NCBI RefSeq assembly: GCF_003751945.1
Contig: NZ_RJKL01000001.1
Coordinates: forward strand, 6,634,001 to 6,698,000
Direction of reading: 5' to 3'
DNA from: Couchioplanes caeruleus
Lineage (GTDB): Bacteria; Actinomycetota; Actinomycetes; Mycobacteriales; Micromonosporaceae
Length of the DNA stretch: 64,000 bases
In this document: positions 26,293 to 37,689 of the stretch, one piece after another
How positions within the stretch are numbered: position 1 is the first letter of the stretch
How the letters are laid out: each line of letters begins with the position of its first letter
Notes under the pieces: model-generated
Told to the model about the DNA's origin: nothing
Databases searched by the model: none
The model's input: the letters and a program-made list of their open reading frames with translations, nothing else
Program-made: the position numbers and the translations under genes

Positions 26293-28350
26293 GTGACTGC
26301 GCAACAGGAGATCCTCTACGGGGCCGACGACCTCACCCACCTCGAGGGTCTCGACGCGGTGCGCAAGCGTCCCGGCATGTACATCGGCTCGACCGACAGT
26401 CGGGGGGTCAACCACCTCGCCAACGAGATCATCGACAACGCCACCGACGAGGGCGTCGCCGGCCACGCCACGCAGGTCGACGTCACCCTGCATGCCGACG
26501 GCTCGGTGCAGGTCGACGACGACGGCCGCGGCATCCCCACCGACATCAACGCCAAGTCGGGCCTGACCGGCGTCGAGCTGGTGCTCACCCGGCTGCACGC
26601 GGGCGGCAAGTTCGGCGGCTCCGGCTACAAGACCTCCGGCGGTCTGCACGGTGTCGGCGCGTCGGCGGTCAACGCGCTGTCGCTGCGCTTCGACGTGACC
26701 GTCCGCCGCGACGGCAAGGTCCACGAGATCTCCTTCCAGCGCGGCGTGCCCGGCGTGTTCGCAGGCGACGGCCCGGCGGCGAAGTTCCAGGCCGAGCCGG
26801 GGCTGCGGGTCGTGCGCAAGATGAAGCGGGGCGAGAGCTCCGGCACGTCGATCCGCTACTGGTACGACGCGCGGTACTTCGAGACCGGCGCGCGGCTCGA
26901 CGTCGACATCGTGCGGACCAAGCTGCGCAACACGGCCTTCCTGGTGCCCGGCGTGGCGTACGTGCTGCGCGACCTCACCGGCGAGGCACCCGCCGAGGAG
27001 ACCTTCCACTACCCGCAGGGCCTCGGCGACATGGTGGAGTTCCTGACGCCCTCGGGCGACAAGCCGGTCTCCGGCATCCTCATGGTCACCGGCGAGGGCA
27101 CCTACAAGGAGAACGCCGCCGACGCCAACGGCGTGATGCAGTCCAACGTCGAGCGCCGCGCCCAGGTGGAGGTCGCGTTCCGCTGGGGGACCGGCTACGA
27201 GCGCACGGTCGAGTGCTTCACCAACACGATCCGCAACGTGCACGGCGGCACCCACCGCAAGGGCTTCGACCGCGCCCTCGTGCGGGCACTGAGCGAGGCG
27301 GTCCGCAACGCGCGCGGCCTGCTCAAGCCCAAGGAAGACGCACCGGTCCTGGACGACTACCTCGAGGGGCTCACCGCGGTCATCCACGTCCGGGTGCCCG
27401 AGCCGCAGTTCACCTCGCAGACCAAGGACGAGCTTTCCACCGCGGGCATCACCCGCGTGCTGCAGGGCCTGGTCGAGCAGCACCTCAAGCAGTGGATCGA
27501 CGACCGGCGCACCAAGAGCGAGGCGCGCACGGTCCTGCAGAAGGTGGTCGACGCCGCCCGGGTCCGGCTCACCCAGAAGCAGCAGAAGGACGCGGCCCGC
27601 CGCAAGACCGCCCTCGAGGGCGCCTCGATGCCGCCGAAGCTGGTCGACTGCCGCTCCACCGGCATCGACCGCAGTGAGATCTACATCGTCGAGGGCGACA
27701 GCGCGCTCGGCACCGCCCGGATGGCCCGCAGCTCGGAATACCAGGCGCTGCTGCCGATCCGCGGCAAGATCCTCAACGTGCAGAAGGCCAGCCTCCAGCA
27801 GGTCCTCGACAACGCCGAGTGCTCGGCCATCGTGCAGGTGCTCGGCGCCGGCTCGGGCCGCACCTTCGAGCTGAGCACGATGCGCTACGGCCGCGTCATG
27901 ATCATGGCGGACGCGGACGTCGACGGCTCGCACATCCGGACGCTGCTCATCACGCTCTTCGCCAAGTACATGCGACCGGTGATCGAGAGCGGCCGGCTCT
28001 TCGCCGCGATGCCCCCGCTGCACAAGGTGGCCACCAAGGGCCGCAACCCCGAGACCGTGTACACGTACACCCAGCAGGAGATGGAGGCGACCGTCGCCCG
28101 GTTCGAGAAGGCCGGCAAGACCGTCGTCAAGCCGGTGCCCCGGTTCAAGGGTCTCGGCGAGATGGACGCCGACGAGCTGTGGGACACCACCATGAACCCC
28201 GCGACCCGGACGGTCCGGCGGATCACCCTCGACGACGCCGAGCGCGCCGAGGCCACGCTGGAGCTGCTGATGGGTGAGCGGGTCGAGCCGCGCAAGAACT
28301 GGCTGATCGAGGCCGCCGGCCGGATCGACCGGGAAACGATCGACGCCTGA
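26293..28350 (+). CDS. parE: Type IIA DNA topoisomerase B subunit (ParE-like)
   Basis: A 685-residue ATPase subunit. The GHKL ATPase motifs are IIDNATDEG, DDDGRGIP and SGGLHGVGASAVNAL. The TOPRIM domain shows EGDSALGTA with E467 and DADVDGSH; PRFKGLGEM lies near the end. Length and the lack of a GyrB-type insertion fit ParE or the actinobacterial second topoisomerase. It forms the active enzyme with ParC, encoded 16 bases downstream, and relaxes or decatenates DNA using ATP. A strong GGAGGAG site precedes the GTG start. The enzyme would be in addition to DNA gyrase, which is normally encoded near the origin and is not in this window; the parE/parC naming is therefore by family and pairing rather than proven specificity. 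Confidence 0.92.
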   Translation: MTAQQEILYGADDLTHLEGLDAVRKRPGMYIGSTDSRGVNHLANEIIDNATDEGVAGHATQVDVTLHADGSVQVDDDGRGIPTDINAKSGLTGVELVLTRLHAGGKFGGSGYKTSGGLHGVGASAVNALSLRFDVTVRRDGKVHEISFQRGVPGVFAGDGPAAKFQAEPGLRVVRKMKRGESSGTSIRYWYDARYFETGARLDVDIVRTKLRNTAFLVPGVAYVLRDLTGEAPAEETFHYPQGLGDMVEFLTPSGDKPVSGILMVTGEGTYKENAADANGVMQSNVERRAQVEVAFRWGTGYERTVECFTNTIRNVHGGTHRKGFDRALVRALSEAVRNARGLLKPKEDAPVLDDYLEGLTAVIHVRVPEPQFTSQTKDELSTAGITRVLQGLVEQHLKQWIDDRRTKSEARTVLQKVVDAARVRLTQKQQKDAARRKTALEGASMPPKLVDCRSTGIDRSEIYIVEGDSALGTARMARSSEYQALLPIRGKILNVQKASLQQVLDNAECSAIVQVLGAGSGRTFELSTMRYGRVMIMADADVDGSHIRTLLITLFAKYMRPVIESGRLFAAMPPLHKVATKGRNPETVYTYTQQEMEATVARFEKAGKTVVKPVPRFKGLGEMDADELWDTTMNPATRTVRRITLDDAERAEATLELLMGERVEPRKNWLIEAAGRIDRETIDA

Positions 28351-28366
28351 GGAACGGGTCACAGAC

Positions 28367-30889
28367 ATGGCACGCCGCAAGAACGAGCAGTCCCGGGTGG
28401 ACCTGTCGGCCTTCGACCAGGCCGGGGCCCGGGTGATCGACAACCCGATCACCACCGAGGTCGAGGACTCCTATTTGGAGTACGCCTACTCGGTCATCCA
28501 CTCGCGCGCCCTCCCCGACGCCCGCGACGGGCTCAAGCCGGTGCACCGGCGCATCCTCTGGTCCATGCAGGAGCAGGGCCACCGTCCCGACCGGGCGTAC
28601 GTGAAGTCGGCCCGCGTCGTCGGCGACGTCATGGGTAAGTACCACCCGCACGGCAACCTGGCGATCTACGACGCGATGGTCCGCCTCGCCCAGGACTTCT
28701 CGCTGAACGTCCCGCTGATCGACGGGCACGGCAACTTCGGCTCGCCCGACGACGGCCCGGCCGCCGAGCGCTACACCGAGTCCCGGATGTCGCGCGAGGC
28801 CATGCTGCTCGTCGGGGAGCTCGGCGAGGGCACCGTCGACTTCAAGCCCAACTATGACGGCTCCGAGCAGGAGCCCACGGTGCTGCCGGCGGCGTTCCCC
28901 AACCTGCTGGTCAACGGCACGTCGGGCATCGCGGTCGGCATGGCCACCAACATGATCCCGCATAACCTCGCCGAGGTCGTCGCGGCGGCGCGGCACCTCA
29001 TCACCGACCCGGAGGCCGACCTCGACACGCTCATGCGCTTCGTGCCTGGCCCCGACCTGCCCACCGGCGGGCAGTTGCTCGGGCTGGACGAGGTGCGCCG
29101 GGCATACGAGACCGGCCGCGGCGTGGTGCGCATGCGGGCCCGCGCCACGACCGGCCCGCTGGAGGGTGGCCGCGGCCGGCAGGCCATCACCGTGGTCGAG
29201 CTGCCGTACGGCGTCGGCACCGAGAAGATCATCGAGGCGATCACCGACGAGGTGAAGGGCAAGCTCGTCACCTCGGGCCCCCGCAAGGGCCAGCGACAGG
29301 CCGCGCGCCTGCAGGGTATCTCCGACGTCAAGGACCTCACCGACCGCGAGCACGGCACCCGCCTGGTCATCGAGTGCAAGGTCGGCGTCAACCCGCAGGC
29401 GCTGCTCGCCGACCTCTACCGGCTCACGCCGCTGGAGAGCTCGTTCGGCATCAACAACCTCGTGCTGGTCGACGGCCAGCCGCAGACCCTCGGGCTCAAG
29501 GCGCTGCTGGAGGTGTTCCTGGCGCACCGCTACGAGGTGGTCACCCGCCGGACGACGCACCGGCGCACCAAGCGGCAGGACCGGCTGCACCTCGTCGACG
29601 GCCTGCTCATCGCCCTCATCGACATCGACCGGGTGGTGGCGATCATCCGCGGCAGCGACGACGCCGCCGCGGCCAAGGCGAGCCTGATGAGCGAGTTCGG
29701 GCTCACCGAGATCCAGGCCAACTACATCCTGGACACCCCGCTGCGCCGGCTGACCCGCTTCGACCGCATCGAGCTGGAGGCCGAGCAGGAGCGGCTCAAC
29801 GCCGAGATCGCCGAGCTGTCCCGGATCCTCGACGACACCGGCGTGCTCAGGCAGGTGGTCTCCGACGAGCTCGCCGAGGTCGTGGCCGAGTTCGGCGCGC
29901 CCCGGCGCACCACGCTCATCGACGGCGACCTCAAGGAGGTGCTCGCGGCCTCCGCCCCGGCCGGGCCGCTGGAGGTTGCCGACGACCCGTGTCAGGTGAT
30001 CCTGTCGGCCACCGGGCTGATCGCCCGCACCGCGGCGGAGAGCGAGGAGGCCACCGAGGCGCGACGCCGCAGCGGCCGGGTCAAGCACGACGCCGTCCGC
30101 TCCGTCGTCCACTCGACCGCCCGCGGCCGGGTCCTGCTCGTGACCAGCGCGGGCCGCGCCTTCAAGACGGACGTGCTGCCGCTGCCGGTGTTGCCCGAGC
30201 AGTCCGGCACGGTCTCGCTGCGCGGCGGCATGTCGGCCTCGGAGCTGATCCCGCTGGAGAAGGGCGAGCGTGTCGTCGGCCTGGCCCCGCTACTGCCCGG
30301 CAAGTCCCCGGGCCTGGCGATCGGCACCCGCCAGGGCGTGGTGAAGGTGTGCGCGCCGGAGTGGCCGGTCCGCTCCGACGAGTTCGAGGTCATCACCCTC
30401 AAGGACGGCGACGAGGTCGTCCAGGCCACCTGGCTGACCGACGGCGCGGAGTCCCTCGCCTTCGTCACCTCCGACGCGTCCCTGCTGCGCTTCCCGGCCA
30501 AGCTGGTCCGCCCGCAGGGCCTCAAGGGTGGCGGCATGGCGGGCATCAACCTCTCCGAGGACGCCGAGGTGCTGTCGTTCCACGCCATCGACACCCGGGA
30601 CGAGCAGCACGGCGAGCCGATGGTGGTGACCTCGACCGGCACTCAGGTGAAGGTGACCCCCTTCGCGGCGTACCCGGCGAAGGGCCGAGCCACCGGCGGC
30701 GTCCGGGTCCAGCGCTTCCTCAAGGGCGAGTCCCGCCTGGCGGTCGCCTGGGTGGGCCCCCGTCCGGTCGGTGCCAGCGCGACGGGCGACCCGGTCGACC
30801 TGCCGGAGCAGGATTCCCGACGCGACGGCTCGGGCGAGGCGGTGCTGATGGGCCCGCAGATCATCGGCCACCTGATCGAGCGCGGCTGA
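28367..30889 (+). CDS. parC: Type IIA DNA topoisomerase A subunit (ParC-like)
   Basis: An 840-residue cleavage-religation subunit. The active-site Tyr is Y136 in [10 protein letters not shown]. The N-terminal breakage-reunion domain is followed by a coiled-coil gate and a beta-pinwheel C-terminal domain (repeats with [13 protein letters not shown] and [10 protein letters not shown]). In the quinolone region the sequence is [16 protein letters not shown]: the residue equivalent to E. coli GyrA Ser83 is Leu98 and Asp82 is Asn97, while Asp87 is kept (D102). Leu at this position is the classic quinolone-resistance substitution in GyrA. The gene follows parE after 16 bases with a GAGGAACGGG site, forming a two-gene operon. 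Confidence 0.93.
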   Translation: MARRKNEQSRVDLSAFDQAGARVIDNPITTEVEDSYLEYAYSVIHSRALPDARDGLKPVHRRILWSMQEQGHRPDRAYVKSARVVGDVMGKYHPHGNLAIYDAMVRLAQDFSLNVPLIDGHGNFGSPDDGPAAERYTESRMSREAMLLVGELGEGTVDFKPNYDGSEQEPTVLPAAFPNLLVNGTSGIAVGMATNMIPHNLAEVVAAARHLITDPEADLDTLMRFVPGPDLPTGGQLLGLDEVRRAYETGRGVVRMRARATTGPLEGGRGRQAITVVELPYGVGTEKIIEAITDEVKGKLVTSGPRKGQRQAARLQGISDVKDLTDREHGTRLVIECKVGVNPQALLADLYRLTPLESSFGINNLVLVDGQPQTLGLKALLEVFLAHRYEVVTRRTTHRRTKRQDRLHLVDGLLIALIDIDRVVAIIRGSDDAAAAKASLMSEFGLTEIQANYILDTPLRRLTRFDRIELEAEQERLNAEIAELSRILDDTGVLRQVVSDELAEVVAEFGAPRRTTLIDGDLKEVLAASAPAGPLEVADDPCQVILSATGLIARTAAESEEATEARRRSGRVKHDAVRSVVHSTARGRVLLVTSAGRAFKTDVLPLPVLPEQSGTVSLRGGMSASELIPLEKGERVVGLAPLLPGKSPGLAIGTRQGVVKVCAPEWPVRSDEFEVITLKDGDEVVQATWLTDGAESLAFVTSDASLLRFPAKLVRPQGLKGGGMAGINLSEDAEVLSFHAIDTRDEQHGEPMVVTSTGTQVKVTPFAAYPAKGRATGGVRVQRFLKGESRLAVAWVGPRPVGASATGDPVDLPEQDSRRDGSGEAVLMGPQIIGHLIERG

Positions 30890-30951
30890 CTCCGGCCGCA
30901 CGCCCGGGGCCGTTCCTCCGGGCCCGCCCCGGTGCCGGGAAAGGTAATCAC

Positions 30952-31353
30952 ATGATCGATCCGACCGTCGCCGTCCGCATCGCCCGGCCGAGCCGGGACC
31001 TTGCCGCCGTCGAACGCTTCTATGTCGAGGGGCTCGGGCTGGACGTGCTCTACCGGGCCGCGGGCGAGACTCCCGGCGAACACGACCTCGTCATGCTGGG
31101 CTGGCCAGGTGCGTCCTGGCACCTGGAGCTGGTCGCCGGTCCGGGCGTGCCGGAGCCCGCGCCGACGCCGGAGGACCTGCTCGTGCTCTACCTGGCCGCG
31201 CCGGTCGACGACGGGATCCTGGAGCGGCTCGAGCGGGCCGGTGGAAAGCGCGTCTCCCAGGGCGAGTATTGGGATCGCTGGGGTGTCGCCGTGGAGGATC
31301 CCGACGGTTACCGCCTGGTGCTGTCGACCCGGAGCTGGTCCAACGACGCATAG
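30952..31353 (+). CDS. VOC-family protein
   Basis: A 133-residue VOC-superfamily protein (glyoxalase I/dioxygenase fold). It has the two typical halves: RIARPSRDLAAVERFYVEGLGLDVL near the start and VAVEDPDGYRLVLSTRSW at the end. It resembles a frequent actinobacterial type in which the first half ends with HLELV. Metal ligands cannot be assigned with certainty; the Glu in LEL and His in GEHD are candidates. The ribosome binding site is GGAAAGG. It lies 62 bases after parC in the same direction, after a weak hairpin, and is likely unrelated to the topoisomerase. Substrate unknown. Confidence 0.82.
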   Translation: MIDPTVAVRIARPSRDLAAVERFYVEGLGLDVLYRAAGETPGEHDLVMLGWPGASWHLELVAGPGVPEPAPTPEDLLVLYLAAPVDDGILERLERAGGKRVSQGEYWDRWGVAVEDPDGYRLVLSTRSWSNDA

Positions 31354-31439
31354 GTCGCGACCCGGCGGGGAGGCCGGTGGCACATCGGGTCAGTCCGCCG
31401 CACCGACCCGGCGGGCGGCAGGCCGGTGGTTTCTCCGGC

Positions 31440-31883
31440 TCACCACACGGGGCGCATGCGGCCCGGAACGGCGAGCCTCGACAGGTCCTGGCGCAGGGCG
31501 GCCAGGCGTGCGGGGCCTAGCGCCGCGGCCCAGGGCCGGAGGATCTCGGCGGCGGCTTCGTCGGCCGCGCGGGTGCAGGCCCGGCCCTTCTCCGTCAGCA
31601 CGACCAGCCGCGCCCGGGCGTCGTCCGGATGCGGCCGGCGTTCCACGTAGCCCTTCTTCGCCAGTTCCTCGACCATCTGGCTCGCCGCCTGCTTGGTGAC
31701 GTCGAGGTGCTCCGCCAACTGCACGACGGTCGCGCCCGGCCCGGCGAGGCGGGCGAAGGCGAAGCCGTGTGCCGGACGGAGATCGGTGAAGCCGCGGGCG
31801 CGCACGCCCGCGTCGATGCCGTCCACCAGGGCCCGTGCCGCGCTCAGCAGCAGGACCGGCAGATCGAGGAGGCCACTTTCCAC
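31440..31883 (-). CDS. MarR-family transcriptional regulator
   Basis: A 147-residue winged-helix regulator. The DNA-binding region is TVVQLAEHLDVTKQAASQMVEELAKKGYVERRPHPDDARARLVVLTEKG, the canonical MarR layout with the wing at PDDARAR. Start is GTG. It is divergent from a cupin gene, and the 72-bp gap between them holds five alternating TTGAC/GTCAA half-sites about 10-11 bp apart, the obvious candidate operators. Autorepression together with control of the cupin gene is the simplest model. The inducer is probably a small aromatic or phenolic ligand as in many MarR proteins, but nothing in the sequence identifies it. Confidence 0.92.
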   Translation of the reverse strand: MESGLLDLPVLLLSAARALVDGIDAGVRARGFTDLRPAHGFAFARLAGPGATVVQLAEHLDVTKQAASQMVEELAKKGYVERRPHPDDARARLVVLTEKGRACTRAADEAAAEILRPWAAALGPARLAALRQDLSRLAVPGRMRPVW

Positions 31884-31892
31884 GGCACCAGT

Positions 31893-31939
31893 TTGACAGA
31901 TACGTCAATCTGCTTGACCATATAGTCAATCTGCTTGAC
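31893..31939. promoter_or_regulatory. Array of five phased TTGAC/GTCAA half-sites, candidate MarR operators
   Basis: Half-sites start at 31893 (TTGAC), 31904 (GTCAA), 31914 (TTGAC), 31925 (GTCAA) and 31935 (TTGAC): alternating orientation at 11, 10, 11 and 10 bp, so all face one side of the helix. Two copies of the palindrome GTCAATCTGCTTGAC are 21 bp apart. A -10-like TATAGT (31921-31926) lies inside the array, so binding would block transcription. Confidence 0.75.
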
Positions 31940-31955
31940 CAAACGAGGAGCGACC

Positions 31956-32330
31956 ATGGCTGTGATTCGTGAACAGGACGTCGTCGAGCACCGGATGCAC
32001 GGGGCGACCTTCCACTCGTATGTCGCCCCCTCGCGGGGCAGTCGCGAGCTGAGTGCGTGGCGGCTCGAGATCGCCGACGGGACCGTCGGGGTGCCGCACC
32101 GGGTCAGCCGCGAGGAGGTCCTGTTCCTGCTCTCCGGCGCGGTCACCACCACCATCGACGGAGAGACGGCGACCGTGCGGGCCGGAGAGGCCGCGTTCGT
32201 GCCCGCCGGGGCGCAGTTCGCCATCGACAACACGTCCGGCGAGCTCGCGACCGCCTGGGTGACCACGAGCGCCGGGTTGCGGGCGACGCTCGCCGACGGC
32301 ACCGAGCTCAGCCCGCCCTGGGCGGCCTGA
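31956..32330 (+). CDS. Cupin-domain protein
   Basis: A 124-residue single-domain cupin. The double-stranded beta-helix motifs are partly kept: VPHRVSREEVLFLLSGAVTTTIDG corresponds to cupin motif 1 (H, E and G present) and AFVPAGAQFAIDN to motif 2, where the usual His is Gln or Phe. Metal binding is therefore uncertain. The ribosome binding site ACGAGGAG lies just upstream of the ATG. The gene is divergent from marR and very probably controlled by it through the phased half-sites between the two. Small cupins of this kind may act as isomerases, dioxygenases or detoxification proteins; no substrate can be inferred. Confidence 0.85.
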   Translation: MAVIREQDVVEHRMHGATFHSYVAPSRGSRELSAWRLEIADGTVGVPHRVSREEVLFLLSGAVTTTIDGETATVRAGEAAFVPAGAQFAIDNTSGELATAWVTTSAGLRATLADGTELSPPWAA

Positions 32331-32335
32331 GCTCG

Positions 32336-32501
32336 GTCCGGGATCGGTGGAGGTCGCCCGCCGCGCAGCGACCGGCGGCCGCGCGGTCACGACGCGACGA
32401 GGACCGGGCGGCCTGTACGGCGTCCGGGATCGGTGGAGGTCGCCCGCCGCGCAGCGACCGATGGCCGCGCGGTCACGACGCGACGAGGGCCGGGCGGCCT
32501 G
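32336..32501. repeat. Noncoding tandem repeat, 80-bp units with 86-bp period
   Basis: Two copies (32336-32415 and 32422-32501) differ at three positions and are separated by 6 bases. They lie just after the cupin stop in the gap to a small membrane protein gene. A short piece around the repeat edge (GGGCGGCCTGAG) also occurs at the end of the cupin gene. The remainder of the gap to 32614 shows no gene. Confidence 0.85.
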
Positions 32502-32614
32502 AGCGCGACCACGGCGACGGCGGCGCGACGACGACCGTCGGACGACGGCGGGCGGCGCCACGACGGGTGGGGCGGGGCGCGGGGTGCGGCCCTCCACCGC
32601 GGACGGGCGAGGGC

Positions 32615-32824
32615 TTACTTCGACGGCTCGGGGATGTCGCAGGTGATCTTCGGGTTGACCCCGAGCCAGTTCAGCGGGCCGGCCACCACGGTCACCATGA
32701 CCGTGCCGGCCTCGGCGCAGCTGGTGTCGCCGGTGTCCTTGAAGTAACCACGCTCGAACGCGGCGATGGCGCCGAGCACCAGCCATATGACGACGATGAT
32801 TCCGCCGATCGATCCTGCGCGCAT
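32615..32824 (-). CDS. Small single-pass membrane protein
   Basis: A 69-residue protein with one N-terminal transmembrane segment (GGIIVVIWLVLGAIAAFERG) and a short extracytoplasmic tail with two cysteines (CAEAG and ITCDIPEPSK) that could form a disulfide. I recall near-identical small proteins in many actinobacteria, with the same MRAGSIGGIIVV start and NWLGVNPKI tail, always of unknown function. The gene stands alone, between the tandem repeat and a methyltransferase gene that ends 60 bases upstream of it on the same strand. Confidence 0.8.
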   Translation of the reverse strand: MRAGSIGGIIVVIWLVLGAIAAFERGYFKDTGDTSCAEAGTVMVTVVAGPLNWLGVNPKITCDIPEPSK

Positions 32825-32884
32825 CGGGGGCTCCTCAGCGAGGTGGGGGGACTGGCTCGCGACATACCCCGTACCCGACGATCT

Positions 32885-33712
32885 CTAAACGGCCGTACGC
32901 ACCGCCTGCAGGGTGTATGTGTGCGGCAGCCGCCGCGGCCGGTCGGTGACCTGCCACTCGCCGCCGGGCAGTTTCGTCATGCCGGGCAGCGCCTCCCACG
33001 GCACGCTGTCGTGCTCGACCAGGCCCGTGAGCGTCATGCCCGCCTCCAGGACGGCGGTCACGATCTCACCCAGGCCGCGGTTCCACTCGTGGGTGGTGGT
33101 GTGCGCGAACGTGTGATCCGTCTCGACGTAGGTGCCGTCGTCCTGCCAGACCACCGGCTCGGCGTGCTCGAAGTACGGATAGTCCAGGGCCAGCAGGCCG
33201 TCCTCGCGGTCGTCCCGCAGCGACCACAGCACCGGGTGGCCCTCGCGGATGAACAACCGCCCGCCCGGCCGCAGCAGCGAGGCCACCACCCGCGCCCAGC
33301 GGCGGATGTCGGGCAGCCAGCAGATCGCCCCGATCCCCGTGTAGACCAGGTCGAAGGCGCCGTTCTCGAGGACGTCCGGTGCGCCGTACACATCGGACTC
33401 GACGAAGTCGACCGCGGCGCCGGCCAGCTCGGCGAGCCGGCGGGCCTCGGCGAGCGACGCCGGTGAGAAGTCGAGCCCGGTCATGGACGCGCCCAGCCGG
33501 GCGAGCGACACCGTGTCGGTGCCGATGTGGCATTGCAGGTGCACTCCGCGCAGCCCGCGGATGTCGCCGAGCAGCGGCCGGTCGAAGGTGACGACGTCGC
33601 TGAGGTGCTCGGGATCCCGCGCGAAGGCGGCAAGGTCGTAGCCGGGAGAGGCGGCGTGGAAGGGTGCCCGTTCGTCCCAGTTGGCGCGGTTCACGTCGCG
33701 GTAGTCGGTCAC
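32885..33712 (-). CDS. Class I SAM-dependent methyltransferase
   Basis: A 275-residue methyltransferase. The SAM-binding motif I reads HLQCHIGTDTVSLARLGASMTGLDFS, motif II is around AFDLVYTGIGAICWLPD, and a post-motif reads RPGGRLFIREGHPVLW. The N-terminus YRDVNRANWDERAP is typical of a common actinobacterial subfamily whose substrates are not known. Two starts are possible: GTG at 33712, used here because it sits directly before the conserved segment, or an in-frame ATG at 33736 that adds 8 residues. The gene is divergent from the ROK regulator gene at 33816. Confidence 0.88.
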   Translation of the reverse strand: MTDYRDVNRANWDERAPFHAASPGYDLAAFARDPEHLSDVVTFDRPLLGDIRGLRGVHLQCHIGTDTVSLARLGASMTGLDFSPASLAEARRLAELAGAAVDFVESDVYGAPDVLENGAFDLVYTGIGAICWLPDIRRWARVVASLLRPGGRLFIREGHPVLWSLRDDREDGLLALDYPYFEHAEPVVWQDDGTYVETDHTFAHTTTHEWNRGLGEIVTAVLEAGMTLTGLVEHDSVPWEALPGMTKLPGGEWQVTDRPRRLPHTYTLQAVRTAV

Positions 33713-33815
33713 GGCGGAGACCGTACAGCAGATCATGGGCCGTTCACCGCCTGGTTTCCGACCGGCCCGGGGCGCATCATTACCTCGGCACGGGCGGATC
33801 GAAGGCGGTGCGGAT

Positions 33816-35072
33816 GTGGAGACCAGGCGTACGACGGTGCGGGACGTCCGCCGCGCCAACCGGGCCAGCCTGCTCACCGACCTCTTCCACGGCGGGCGCC
33901 AGAGCCGGCAGCAGCTCGGTGACACCACGGCGCTGAGCCAGGCGAGCGTCAGCAACCTCATCGGCGAGATGATCGACGAGGGCCTGGTCGAGGAGGCCGG
34001 CCTGGTCGGTTCGGACGGCGGCCGCCCGCGGTCCCTGCTGCGGGTGGCGCCGGATTTCGGGTACGTCGCGGGCGCCGACGTCAGCGAGACACGAGTCCTG
34101 GTCGAGCTGTACGACCTCGCGATGTCCCGGCTCGGCGTTGCGCAGTACGCCCTGCCCGCACCAAAACAGCCCGATCCGTGCCTGGCCGCCGAGAAGCTGC
34201 TCGAGGGGCTGGCGGCGGTCATGGCCGAGGCCGGCGTCGCCCGGGCCGAGGTGCTGGGTTTCGGCGTGGGCGTCGCGGGCGTGGTGGACCAGTCCGGCGG
34301 CGCGCCCGTGGTGCACTCGCAGCCGACCGGCTGGGACGCCGTCCCGCTGGGCGCGATGCTGCGGGACGGCACCGACGTGCCGATCCACGTGGAGAACGGC
34401 GCGAAGGCGGTCGGCCAGGCCGAGATGTGGTTCGGCGCCGGCCGCGGGGCGCGTCACGCGGTGATCGTCCTGGTGGGCGAGGGCGTCGGTGCGGCGGTCG
34501 TGATGGACGGGCGCGGTTACCGCGGCGCGCACAGCAATGCGGGGGAGTGGGGGCACACCACCCTCGTCTACGACGGTGACCTCTGCCGCTGCGGCGCGCG
34601 GGGCTGCCTGGAGGCGTACATCGGCGCCGACCGGATCGCCGCCCGCCTCGCCGAGGCGACGGGCCTCGCGGCCGGGCCGGACCTGCTGACCCGGGTGCTC
34701 GCCGACGAGCCGCTCGCCGGTGCGGCGGCGGAGGTCCTCCGCCGGACCGTCGGCTACCTGGGCGCGGGCATCGCCGGGCTGATCAATCTCTTCTCTCCCG
34801 AGCGCATCGTGCTCGGCGGCCGGGTGGGCCTGGCGCTGGGCGAGCGCTTCCTCACCGGCATCCGCGAGGCCGCCGCCCGCAACGCGCTGCGGCATCCGTA
34901 CTCGCGGACCCGCATCGACCTGTGCCAGCTCGGACCCGACGCCGTCGCGATGGGCGCGGCCACCCTTCCGATCGCCCGGCTGCTCGCCGACGGCGGGCTG
35001 CCGACGGCGACCGGCCCGGCACCGATGTCCCGCGCCGCCCACCGCCGCGCCGCGGCCCGGGACCGCACCTGA
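33816..35072 (+). CDS. ROK-family transcriptional regulator
   Basis: A 418-residue ROK protein of the NagC/XylR type. The N-terminal winged helix (about residues 8-70) reads RQQLGDTTALSQASVSNLIGEMIDEGLVEE. The sugar-kinase-like C-terminal domain has the ATP/sugar-site segment GFGVGVAGVVD and the zinc motif of ROK proteins, CRCGARGCLEAY after EWGH. The start is GTG with GAAGG upstream. ROK regulators respond to sugars or sugar phosphates, and the gene is convergent with a GH1 beta-glucosidase gene, so a role in sugar sensing is plausible. However the ABC/glucosidase operon has its own LacI regulator, so the ROK target may lie elsewhere. Confidence 0.9.
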   Translation: METRRTTVRDVRRANRASLLTDLFHGGRQSRQQLGDTTALSQASVSNLIGEMIDEGLVEEAGLVGSDGGRPRSLLRVAPDFGYVAGADVSETRVLVELYDLAMSRLGVAQYALPAPKQPDPCLAAEKLLEGLAAVMAEAGVARAEVLGFGVGVAGVVDQSGGAPVVHSQPTGWDAVPLGAMLRDGTDVPIHVENGAKAVGQAEMWFGAGRGARHAVIVLVGEGVGAAVVMDGRGYRGAHSNAGEWGHTTLVYDGDLCRCGARGCLEAYIGADRIAARLAEATGLAAGPDLLTRVLADEPLAGAAAEVLRRTVGYLGAGIAGLINLFSPERIVLGGRVGLALGERFLTGIREAAARNALRHPYSRTRIDLCQLGPDAVAMGAATLPIARLLADGGLPTATGPAPMSRAAHRRAAARDRT

Positions 35073-35073
35073 A

Positions 35074-35190
35074 CCGGCACGGCGTGCCCGGGCACGCCGT
35101 CGGTCGTGGAGCATGCCGGCACGGCGTGCCCGGGCAGCCGTCGGTCGTGGAGCATGCCGGCACGGCGTGCCCGGCAACCGCCGGCGTCCC
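35074..35190. repeat. About 2.5 copies of a 41-42-bp repeat with a perfect palindrome, likely terminator
   Basis: Repeat starts are at 35074, 35116 and 35157. The first copy contains a perfect 22-bp palindrome at 35079-35100 (half ACGGCGTGCCC); the second has a 1-base deletion that breaks it. It lies between the convergent ROK and beta-glucosidase genes and can form hairpins in either direction. The rest of the gap up to 35269 shows no gene. Confidence 0.75.
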
Positions 35191-35269
35191 GCACGGACCA
35201 TGCCGGCGCGCCGGAGATGCGCTGCACGGCTCGTCGACCACGGTGCCCCGGCCGGCGGCGTGCGGGCGG

Positions 35270-37685
<2,416 letters not shown>

Positions 37686-37689
<4 letters not shown>

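Noticed and set aside
28223..30112. A 629-codon minus-strand open frame opposite parC.
   Set aside because: parC with its active-site Tyr and pinwheel repeats is unambiguous; the antisense frame is a by-product of codon bias.
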